From: Oscillospiraceae bacterium | GTDB taxonomy: Bacteria; Bacillota; Clostridia; Oscillospirales; Ruminococcaceae | DNA length: 64,000 nucleotides | Direction: 5' to 3' | Assembly (NCBI GenBank): GCA_020024285.1 | Contig: JAHHTZ010000003.1 | Span: 211,017-275,016 of the forward strand | Notes under the pieces: model-generated | Told to the model about the DNA's origin: nothing | Database searches by the model: none | What the model saw: only the letters and a program-made list of their open reading frames with translations | Translations under genes and position numbers: made by a program | Shown here: in pieces, positions 33,782-40,885 of the stretch | Numbering within the stretch: the first letter of the stretch is position 1 | How the letters are laid out: every line of letters begins with the position of its first letter

Positions 33782-34707
33782 AAGGCAAAGTCCGCACTGA
33801 AATATTCTTCAATTTCAGATTTGATTTTCTCAGCGTCGCGTTTGTTATTGATTGCTTCAAAAAGATAGAAAGCCTGTTTATAATACGCTTTACTTTTTTC
33901 ATCCTGATTTATAAAATGATAGCATTCTGCAATCAGTGCAATGGTGGATGGTAAATAAGAATACTGTCCATACTGCACACAGGATTGCCAGCCGATTTGT
34001 GCAATCTCGATCGCTTCATCATACCGTCCGACCAGGTCCAGCTCCCTCGCATAATTGTATGCCACCAGAGGGAGCAGACCACCGGACTGTAAAATATTCT
34101 GAAAATGTTTTTTGATGTAGTTAAGCAGTTGATCGTAGATATCAATTGCTTTTTTGTGCTGCTGTAAATCAGAATAAACAAGGGCGATCTGGTTGATCAC
34201 CTTGACCTCATCGATGCTGTAAAGCCCCTCATGGATTGCATCAATGTCAAAGCTTGGTGCGCTCATCCGAATGGCTTGCAGGAGCATCTCCAATTTTTCG
34301 TCGAAGCTGTAGTCTGCGATCTGCCCATTTTCTCTTTTCCCAAGCAAAACCTTGGAGCGCAGAATAAATTGTTGGAGCAAGTGGTCGTTTGGATCAGCGA
34401 GCTCCTCCAGCTCCTCGATTTTTATCAGACCTCGTTGCGAATCCCTTAACACGTTGCAGGAAATGATTTCTGTCTGAAGGTCAGAAATCTGCATCTCATT
34501 TTTACTTATCAGGGCGTAATATTTATCCTCCGGCAAATCAAGTCTTTGAAGGAGGGCGCGGAGCTTGTTCATCGATGGTGTTTGCCTCCCGTTTTCCAGC
34601 CGGGAAATTGTAATTGGTTCGCAGATGCCCTCACAGAGCTGTTCCTGCGTTAATTTCAGCTCCAGCCGGCGTTTTTTGATCAGCTCCCCGATAAAATATT
34701 TTTTCAT
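33778..34707 (-). CDS. XRE-family regulator with TPR domain (RRNPP/Rgg-like)
   Basis: A 309-residue peptide-responsive-type regulator. Residues 1-60 are an XRE helix-turn-helix: 'IGELIKKRRLELKLTQEQLC' and 'EPITISRLENGRQTPSMNKLRALLQRL'. Residues ~65-309 are helical with TPR-like pairs such as 'VINQIALVYSDLQQHKKAIDIYDQLLNYI', 'YNYARELDLVGRYDEAIEIAQIG' and 'IALIAECYHFINQDEKSKAYYKQAFYLF'. This is the plan of PlcR, NprR and Rgg proteins, whose TPR groove binds short secreted peptides. The start at 34707 is chosen because the promoter -10 overlaps the longer alternative at 34743. It is tail-to-tail with the exported peptide gene and divergent from the precursor/radical SAM pair, so it probably regulates both. 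Confidence 0.88.
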   Translation of the reverse strand: MKKYFIGELIKKRRLELKLTQEQLCEGICEPITISRLENGRQTPSMNKLRALLQRLDLPEDKYYALISKNEMQISDLQTEIISCNVLRDSQRGLIKIEELEELADPNDHLLQQFILRSKVLLGKRENGQIADYSFDEKLEMLLQAIRMSAPSFDIDAIHEGLYSIDEVKVINQIALVYSDLQQHKKAIDIYDQLLNYIKKHFQNILQSGGLLPLVAYNYARELDLVGRYDEAIEIAQIGWQSCVQYGQYSYLPSTIALIAECYHFINQDEKSKAYYKQAFYLFEAINNKRDAEKIKSEIEEYFSADFAF

Positions 34708-34741
34708 TGATATAGCATCCTTTTTGCATCTATTTTCTTTC

Positions 34742-34769
34742 ATTTTACCATAAGATGTATTTTTTTCAA
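34742..34769 (-). promoter_or_regulatory. Promoter of the XRE-TPR regulator
   Basis: On the minus strand TTGAAA (34764-34769), 16-nt spacer and TAAAAT (34742-34747). Transcription would start near 34735, which rules out the upstream ATG at 34743. Confidence 0.6.
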
Positions 34770-34795
34770 CGATATCTCTCCTATTTTATTGCTTT

Positions 34796-34847
34796 TTGTA
34801 TAAATTTACCCCTCGTTTTATAATTTGTTTACATACAATCGTTTTAT
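34796..34847 (+). promoter_or_regulatory. Promoter of the RiPP-like operon with TCGTTTTAT direct repeats
   Basis: TTGTAT (34796-34801), 17-nt spacer and TATAAT (34819-34824). Two copies of TCGTTTTAT (34813-34821 and 34839-34847) are 26 nt apart, about 2.5 helical turns, and overlap the -10 and early leader. A second TATAAT at 34863-34868 is too close to the small gene's start to serve it. Regulator binding to the repeats is a guess. Confidence 0.5.
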
Positions 34848-34879
34848 TTCAAAAATAACTGCTATAATGAAGGACAAAT

Positions 34880-34945
34880 ATGAAAAACAGAAAAAACGCA
34901 GTGGAATCGATCAAAGAAAACAGCCGCTGCAAAATTTTATTCTAA
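34880..34945 (+). CDS. 21-residue candidate RiPP precursor peptide
   Basis: A tiny gene of 21 codons plus stop, with AAGGA 5 nt before its ATG. The N-terminal part is charged and helical (MKNRKNAVESIKEN...) like a leader, and the C-terminus is 'SRCKILF' with a single Cys at residue 17, so a short core could carry a Cys- or Lys-centred crosslink. It lies 48 nt upstream of the radical SAM/SPASM maturase on the same strand, downstream of a regulated promoter. Precursors of radical-SAM peptides such as streptide are similarly short (20-40 residues) and sit directly before the enzyme, often under Rgg control. No export signal is present. That it is the substrate is inferred from position. Confidence 0.6.
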   Translation: MKNRKNAVESIKENSRCKILF

Positions 34946-34993
34946 GGGCTCTGTAAAATGGAACCGAATTCTTAAAAGAATAGAGGGAGCAAA

Positions 34994-36247
34994 ATGTATA
35001 TAATACCGGGATATGTAAAAAAGGAGCACACAGAAGATTCTGTCCATTTGACATCCGGGATACTGGAGAATAAAGTAAGGATTTTTCAAGACGGATATGA
35101 GGAAGAACTGGATGAGATATTGAATCACGGCTGCTCAAAAATTTCCACAAATTTGACGCAGTTCCTTTATGAGCAGGAATTGCTTGCAAACGAGAGTGAA
35201 ATAAAGAGTGAGCTAGATTCCTACAAAAAGAAGCTGAACCGTCTGCTTTTATTGACGATCATTCCAACACAGGAATGCAATTTCCGCTGCCCTTACTGCT
35301 ATGAAAATCATGAAGCAGTAACAATGAGTGAAAAAACACTCACTCAGATACAAAAATATATTGAGGAGCATATTTCTAAGTTTCGCATATTGCAGATCAA
35401 TTGGTTCGGCGGAGAGCCTACACTGTGCAAAAAGCACATCCTTCACATGAGGGATTTCATATGGGAGCTTGAGGACCGATACGATTTTACATTTCAGTCA
35501 AATATGACAACAAACGGATATCTGCTTGACATCGATTCGTTTCGGCAATATTATGACAGCGGCATCACAAATTATCAGATCACGCTGGACGGATGGACAC
35601 ACGACAAAACCCGTCCGCACGTTTCAGGCAAAGGCACCTTAAAAACGATCCTGAAAAATCTCAAGGATATTTCGCAGCTTCCAAAAAGCTCGTATCAATA
35701 TCAGCTCATTCTCCGGAACAATGTCCTGGAGGATGAACAAAGATTTACATGGTACGACTATATCAAAGAGCTGTTTGGAGAGGACGACCGATTCAAGATA
35801 TTGGTTCGCCCAGCGGAAGACTGGGGCTGCGAAAGTACACATTGCCCGAATCCGGCGGCAAACGAAACCCAGGATCTTATCATCAAAAAACATCTCGAAT
35901 ATCTTGATAAAATCGGGTTAACAAGGATCAATGGGGAGCAGTCGCCCTTTTCGCATGTATGCTATGCAAACTATCCGCACAGCGCTGTATTTCGTGCAAA
36001 TGGAGCGATTGAAAAATGTACGGTTTGCTTGGACCATCCCAAAAACAAATTGGGATATATCGATCAGGACGGAAATGTGGTGCTGGATCAGGAGATCAAT
36101 GATCTGTGGAGCATATCAAGGATCGAGAAAAAGTGCTATCAATGTCCGTCGGTGTTGAGCTGTCTTAATATGAAGTGCAAAAAGGATATGATTGTCCACG
36201 GAGCACCGGAGAAGGACTGTGCATATATCATGTCAGACATTTATTGA
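34994..36247 (+). CDS. Radical SAM/SPASM peptide-modifying enzyme
   Basis: A 417-residue maturase of the radical SAM/SPASM class. An N-terminal ~85-residue helical domain ('STNLTQFLYEQELLANESEI') resembles the leader-recognition region of RiPP maturases. The radical SAM cluster is Cys95, Cys99 and Cys102 in 'TQECNFRCPYCYE', followed by 'NWFGGEPTL'. The C-terminal SPASM region holds 'HVCYANYPHS', 'IEKCTVCLDHPKNKLGYIDQDG', and Cys381, 384, 390, 395 and 409, enough for two auxiliary [4Fe-4S] clusters. Such enzymes install thioether or carbon-carbon crosslinks in ribosomal peptides. The 21-residue gene just upstream is the likely substrate. There is no adjacent protease or exporter. Confidence 0.88.
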   Translation: MYIIPGYVKKEHTEDSVHLTSGILENKVRIFQDGYEEELDEILNHGCSKISTNLTQFLYEQELLANESEIKSELDSYKKKLNRLLLLTIIPTQECNFRCPYCYENHEAVTMSEKTLTQIQKYIEEHISKFRILQINWFGGEPTLCKKHILHMRDFIWELEDRYDFTFQSNMTTNGYLLDIDSFRQYYDSGITNYQITLDGWTHDKTRPHVSGKGTLKTILKNLKDISQLPKSSYQYQLILRNNVLEDEQRFTWYDYIKELFGEDDRFKILVRPAEDWGCESTHCPNPAANETQDLIIKKHLEYLDKIGLTRINGEQSPFSHVCYANYPHSAVFRANGAIEKCTVCLDHPKNKLGYIDQDGNVVLDQEINDLWSISRIEKKCYQCPSVLSCLNMKCKKDMIVHGAPEKDCAYIMSDIY

Positions 36248-36469
36248 TCTCATTGGCTGCCTTCAATCGATCCTCACAGCAGCTTCGCTGCACAAAATGA
36301 GCAATAAGGCACTGCACAACAGTGCACTTGTGGGCGATCTTGCCTTGATGCCGGACGGTTTGGATGCCATTATGGGCGAGGAAGGACAAAGGCAAGCAGC
36401 ACTTCGATCAGGTCTATGAGCTTGAACCGGCAGCTTGCATTGCTGGGTAATCTGCTGCACCTTTTTTCG

Positions 36470-36603
36470 CGCCATTCTCTCAATATTTTTCCTGTGTATG
36501 CTTTGAGCTCCCTATATATTTCTTGTCTTCGATATTTGGGTGTAAACACAATATGATATTTGCATCTCCAAACGCTATCGGATAAACTATTTATATCTTT
36601 CAT
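36470..36603 (-). pseudogene. Truncated IS200/IS605-family transposase (TnpA remnant)
   Basis: The N-terminal ~45 residues of an IS200-type Y1 transposase are recognisable: 'INSLSDSVWRCKYHIVFTPKYRRQEIYRELK' then 'GKILRE'. The catalytic HxH ('DHVH') and Tyr parts are missing, and unrelated sequence follows from about 36470. GGAGG precedes the ATG at 36603. This is a dead fragment and evidence of past insertion-sequence activity here. Confidence 0.8.
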
Positions 36604-36741
36604 GACATGACCTCCTGTGTTCTTTGGTTGTATGGTCGCCAAATCATTTCTATCTTAACGCAGGAGCTTTTTCACTACAAGTATTTTTCATTGACCCCTT
36701 AGTTGAAGCAGGGGGGGTATCATCTCTGTTCAACATCAATT

Positions 36742-36774
36742 AAAAAGGCAATGGATACATCCATTGCCTTTTTT
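36742..36774. terminator. Terminator downstream of the IS200 remnant
   Basis: The stem AAAAAGGCAATGGA / TCCATTGCCTTTTTT with a 5-nt loop has T-runs on both strands. Confidence 0.85.
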
Positions 36775-36990
36775 GCTTGTATTCGCTTCTTTTAGCAGAA
36801 CAATTCCTCAACCCAGCGCACTGTTGATATCATCCGCTGCATTCTGTATCCTTATTCAATCCTTTTGCATCAAGTCATGCCTGCTCAAGGATAGGCTCCA
36901 CAATGTTTTGATGAAGACACCTGTGATACATCATCTAAAGAGGATGTACCAATATTACCATAGACACTATTGATATAGAGGGAGGGATGA

Positions 36991-37071
36991 ATGGAAAGAA
37001 AATCAATGTGTCTGATTCTTTGTACAAAAAGCAGCTCACCGCAGGTCAGTGAATTGATTGCAGCTAAATAA
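36991..37071 (+). CDS. Possible 26-residue peptide gene
   Basis: A 26-codon frame (MERKSMCLILCTKSSS...) with an excellent purine site, GAGGGAGGGATGA, just before its ATG. It has two cysteines, no signal peptide, and its last 8 nt overlap the end of the convergent serine hydrolase gene. It may be a real small gene or the truncated start of a lost one. Confidence 0.3.
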   Translation: MERKSMCLILCTKSSSPQVSELIAAK

Positions 37072-38953
37072 AGCTGATATAGCCTTCCTTCAATGGTTTG
37101 TATTCACCTTTTACCTGACTGTCATAAACAATAGAAAGATCCTTATTTATTACAATCAGGCGGCGTTTTTCTGGCACTGCCGGAAGTTCTTTCAGTTCTG
37201 AAGCCACTTTGTAAACGCTGTTGTAACCAGGGTTATATGGTTCGCTCTCAAAAGTTTCACCATGATATTCAGGAATAGTTGCTGCATCACGGAACAAATA
37301 AGATGCAACATAACAATGCTCTATACCATCCTTCATTACAAAATAAGGATGGACCAGATCTCGGCTTCCATTCGAGGGAGTCTGAATAAATCCAGCTGCC
37401 TTTGTATCATCAACCGGGATGCAGCATCCTTCAAACTGACCATAAATATCGGCACCATCCATTGCACTAAAGGAAGCAACAACAACACCCTCAATACCTG
37501 GAAGCTCTGCAAAACGCAGTCCGTTCATCATTTCGTGGCTTACCATATCCTGTTCGGTATAGTCGATTGGAATGTATGTTTTATTCATACGTGCTTTCCA
37601 TGCGCTGCTGAGTGTCGGATGTGGTTTTGCTTTCATTGCGTTAGGAGCGACCGTTTCCCGATTGGTGCAATACAGATAGCAGTCTTCACCATACTCACGG
37701 AAGAAGTACTTCTCACCTTTTTCATCCAGAAAATCGGTTCCGTCAAATTTGAGGTCTTTGTAAACAGCGTTGTGTTCACCAGTGGTGGTATCATTTGTAA
37801 TGGTAAGATTGGTTCCAAAGAAATGTGTATTCCAAATCTGGCTTGGAACAAGGTATGTTCCATTAAATTTTTCGATTAGATCTTTTGGAATAATCTGATA
37901 TTTTTTATAGATATTGATGCCTTTTTCTTCTAAAAGCGCTGCGGCAAACATCTGTCGAATGGTCAGCCCAACGTTGATTTGGCAGTCATGTGTTTCACTG
38001 ATTGCCAAAACTGCATTGTATTTGGGAAGAATGTACAGCCCACTTGTAAACTGAAAGCTGTTTCCACCTTTTGTCTGAACATGCTCACCCAAATCCAGCT
38101 CTGGATCAGATACTGCGACATTGTCCCATCCAAGACCATAGGAAGTACTGGAGGTATCCTCTGGCAAGAATGTTACACCTTGGTGCTTTCTCATTTCAGC
38201 TTTGCTTTCTTCGCTGATAATGTCATTTTCCGTCAAGAACAAATTACCAAATTTGCACAAATCGATCATATTTGTGGTAAAGCCACCGCAGCCCTGTAAA
38301 TAGAAGTACTCTGACACTTTGTTTTTCTCATGAATCAGAGGATATTCTGGATTTACTGTAGTAGAAGTACGGGTGGAGTGAGCTCCGATTGGCTCTGTGA
38401 TATAATCCTTGCAGAATTGACCAAATGGAATTCCCGAAACTTTTGCAACAACCATTTCAGCCAGGGTAAATCCATCATTACAATAGACAGAATAGCTGCC
38501 GGGAGCTGCTTTAAGATAGCTTTTTGCAAGATGGTCGTATACTTCCTGATAGTATTCTTCATTTTCCAAAGAGCCAACATGTGTTGCGGAAAAATGCTTC
38601 CATTGGGTTCCAGGCAAACCGCTTGCATGGTTCAAGCAGTGACGAACGGTAATATCCTTGTAGCGTTCATCCAGCATCTTAAAATCAGGCAGATAATGAT
38701 AAACAGGGGTATCCAGATCTACTTTTCCCTGTTCTACCAATTTCATAACTGCCACAGTACAGAACATTTTGGAAATAGAGCAAACATTAAATGTATGGTT
38801 TACAGTTGCAGGATTTTTTTCTTCTGTGCCATCTGTTCCCAGTGCATCTGCAGCCCAGATCTTTCCATCAACCATAATAGCATAGGAGACAGCGGTATAT
38901 TTTCTATCCAGGTTCAGACTCAGAATTTCAGATAATCTCTCTTTTAAGCCCAT
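37064..38953 (-). CDS. Class C beta-lactamase-like serine hydrolase
   Basis: A 629-residue protein. The N-terminal ~350 residues are a beta-lactamase/S12-type domain with the S-x-x-K motif 'NVCSISKMF', the Y-x-N motif 'YSVYCNDGF', and 'VQTKGGNSF' in the place of KTG. The C-terminal ~270 residues are a beta-rich extension of unknown role. No signal peptide is seen, so it is probably cytoplasmic. S12 relatives include D-amino-acid peptidases and esterases as well as AmpC. Its position as the last gene after a peptide importer and two peptidases suggests a peptidase acting on imported peptides rather than drug resistance. The start follows AGGGGGAG; two adjacent ATG codons are available and the second (38953) is better spaced. 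Confidence 0.85.
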   Translation of the reverse strand: MGLKERLSEILSLNLDRKYTAVSYAIMVDGKIWAADALGTDGTEEKNPATVNHTFNVCSISKMFCTVAVMKLVEQGKVDLDTPVYHYLPDFKMLDERYKDITVRHCLNHASGLPGTQWKHFSATHVGSLENEEYYQEVYDHLAKSYLKAAPGSYSVYCNDGFTLAEMVVAKVSGIPFGQFCKDYITEPIGAHSTRTSTTVNPEYPLIHEKNKVSEYFYLQGCGGFTTNMIDLCKFGNLFLTENDIISEESKAEMRKHQGVTFLPEDTSSTSYGLGWDNVAVSDPELDLGEHVQTKGGNSFQFTSGLYILPKYNAVLAISETHDCQINVGLTIRQMFAAALLEEKGINIYKKYQIIPKDLIEKFNGTYLVPSQIWNTHFFGTNLTITNDTTTGEHNAVYKDLKFDGTDFLDEKGEKYFFREYGEDCYLYCTNRETVAPNAMKAKPHPTLSSAWKARMNKTYIPIDYTEQDMVSHEMMNGLRFAELPGIEGVVVASFSAMDGADIYGQFEGCCIPVDDTKAAGFIQTPSNGSRDLVHPYFVMKDGIEHCYVASYLFRDAATIPEYHGETFESEPYNPGYNSVYKVASELKELPAVPEKRRLIVINKDLSIVYDSQVKGEYKPLKEGYISFI

Positions 38954-38994
38954 CATAATCTCCCCCTTATCGTTACTTTGAAACAGCAAATACA

Positions 38995-39033
38995 GTATCA
39001 ATACCCAGATCACGGGATGCTGAGTATTGATAC
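38995..39033. repeat. 10-bp inverted repeat between S9 peptidase and serine hydrolase genes
   Basis: GTATCAATAC (38995-39004) pairs with GTATTGATAC (39024-39033) around 19 nt, followed on the plus strand by CTTTTTTGC. On the transcribed (minus) strand there is no T-run, so it may be an mRNA-stabilising or processing hairpin within the operon. Confidence 0.55.
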
Positions 39034-39059
39034 CTTTTTTGCTGGATCTGTTTTATATT

Positions 39060-40871
39060 TTAATCATCAATTTTCATATACTTTTTAAGGAATGCCGCTG
39101 TACGTGGATAGCAATCCAACTGGTTTTTCAGTTTGACCACTCCATGACCTTCGTCTTCGTAGCACAGATATTCCACAGTATGACCCTTTTCACGCAGGGT
39201 TCCAACGACCTGTTCTGCTTCTTCTGCTGGCACACGAGGATCGTTGCGTCCCTGAATCACCATAAGAGGGGCTTCGATATCATCAATTTTGGCGATTGGT
39301 GATACTTCCCGAAGAATGTGGCGATGATGTGCCAGGGACCCATACTCGCTTTCGCGATGGGCTCTGCGGTATTCTGCGGTATTTTCAAGGAACGTTTCCA
39401 GGTTGTACATGCCAACAGTATCAACTGCACAGCTCCACAGCTTGGGCAGACGTGTTACGCAGGATAATGTCATAAAGCCGCCGTAGCTCGTGCCGCTGAC
39501 TGCCATACGAGTTTTATCTGCAATTCCTTCCGCAATCAAGTATTCTGCCAGACTTTCAATGTCTTTCACGCTGTCCAAACGTTTTTCTACATCGTCCAGA
39601 TGGGTATATGTTTTGCCATAACCAGTGCTGCCGCGAACATTTGGAGCTACAACTGCAATTCCTTCACTTACAAGGTATTGAATAAATGGAGTAAAGGTTG
39701 GCAGTTCCTGACCTTCAGGGCCTCCATGAATTTCAATCACAACCGGAAGGTTTTCAGGTTTAACACCGTTTGGAACATAAAGCCAGAATGGAACCTCCAG
39801 CCCATCAAACGATTTATAATGTTTGAGGATTGGTTCGCACAGATCATTGCTGGTCAAGCCATTCATCTCTGAGAACGTCAGCGGGCGAATGGAATCCGTG
39901 TCTACATCCAGCATCCACACATTTTCCGGACGTTTACCGCTTGAGAGTGTGAAAAGCAGCTGGTGACCAACCGGTGACCAGGACAGAGAACCATAGGCAC
40001 TAACAGCACCCTTTGGAGGAGATGGAATGTTAAGCTCAACACCGTTATTTTGCAGATCGTAAATATGCAATGTAAAGTAGCCGTCTTCATTTATGGTCAT
40101 AGCCAAATAGCGATCATCAACGGACAGAGACAAAGACTCCACTTCCCAATTAAAGGAATAGCATTTTTCCATCGAAGCAGAAGCAATATCATAGTAGGCA
40201 ACATAAGGAAATTCACTGTCACGGTCTGTAACAAGATAAAATCCTTTGGAATCATGACGCCATGCAGGATTGGTTTCTGCTGAAATTTTTTCATCAGCTG
40301 GAACACGAACAGCCTTTCCGTTGCTCAGATCTACCATCCAAAGAGCGTTATCCGAGGTACCCAGCAGCTTATTGTAAAGCAGGTAACGGCCATCCGGAGA
40401 AAGAGCATCGCTTGCGGGCCAATTGTAATGGTCGCTGTTTTGCAGAACCATTTTCTTTTCCCCTGTTTCAATGTCACAGGTCCAAATATCAAAGGTCTCT
40501 GCAGCTCGGCTGTTGCAGGCATAGGACAGTGTCTTGCCATCCGGTGACAATCCGCCAAGAAAATGCCGGCTGTCAGGCAGTCCTGTCAAATCACGCGGCT
40601 CCTTACTGTCTTTTTCCAAGAGATAGATCTGCTCATGTTCATTTCCGCCTTTATCCATGCAGAAGATGATGCTTCCGGTCTGTGGATGGGCACTGATGGA
40701 CCAAATCCGCTCATTGCCAAATGTGCGTTGTTTGCAATCCCCGGTATTGATATTCAATTCCCATACCTTTGGACCGCCATCTCCTACACGAATGAAAGCA
40801 ATGGTATTTTCATTCAGCCACACTGCACTGCGTGCCGTTGTCACGCGCAGCATTGACTCCAGTTTGTTCAT
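39060..40871 (-). CDS. S9 family peptidase (prolyl oligopeptidase / acylaminoacyl-peptidase type)
   Basis: A 603-residue cytoplasmic peptidase. Residues ~10-330 form a beta-propeller (repeats such as 'GLSPDGKTLSYACNSR', 'ALSPDGRYLLYNKL', 'SLSWSPVGHQLLFTL') that gates access to small peptides. The C-terminal alpha/beta-hydrolase has the nucleophile in 'MAVSGTSYGGFMTL', the Asp in 'VIQGRNDPRVP' and the His in 'YEDEGHGVV'. 'IEIHGGPEGQELPTF' forms the oxyanion region. It lies between the M14 carboxypeptidase and the serine hydrolase genes on the same strand, consistent with breakdown of peptides brought in by the Opp system. Confidence 0.94.
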   Translation of the reverse strand: MNKLESMLRVTTARSAVWLNENTIAFIRVGDGGPKVWELNINTGDCKQRTFGNERIWSISAHPQTGSIIFCMDKGGNEHEQIYLLEKDSKEPRDLTGLPDSRHFLGGLSPDGKTLSYACNSRAAETFDIWTCDIETGEKKMVLQNSDHYNWPASDALSPDGRYLLYNKLLGTSDNALWMVDLSNGKAVRVPADEKISAETNPAWRHDSKGFYLVTDRDSEFPYVAYYDIASASMEKCYSFNWEVESLSLSVDDRYLAMTINEDGYFTLHIYDLQNNGVELNIPSPPKGAVSAYGSLSWSPVGHQLLFTLSSGKRPENVWMLDVDTDSIRPLTFSEMNGLTSNDLCEPILKHYKSFDGLEVPFWLYVPNGVKPENLPVVIEIHGGPEGQELPTFTPFIQYLVSEGIAVVAPNVRGSTGYGKTYTHLDDVEKRLDSVKDIESLAEYLIAEGIADKTRMAVSGTSYGGFMTLSCVTRLPKLWSCAVDTVGMYNLETFLENTAEYRRAHRESEYGSLAHHRHILREVSPIAKIDDIEAPLMVIQGRNDPRVPAEEAEQVVGTLREKGHTVEYLCYEDEGHGVVKLKNQLDCYPRTAAFLKKYMKIDD

Positions 40872-40885
40872 GCAGCTCTCCCCCC

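Larger units (their letters stand above)
36248..37063. other. Remnant-rich intergenic region
   Basis: About 815 nt with no intact gene of normal size. It contains unassigned sequence (36248-36460) that includes a short frame ending 'FDQVYELEPAACIAG', an IS200 transposase remnant (36470-36603), a terminator (36742-36774), and a 26-codon small gene with a good binding site (36991-37071). It marks the junction between the RiPP-like locus and the peptide-uptake island. Confidence 0.6.

Noticed and set aside
34863..34868. TATAAT as the promoter of the 21-codon gene
   Set aside because: Transcription from it would begin near 34875, after the ribosome binding site, so the promoter at 34796-34824 was preferred.
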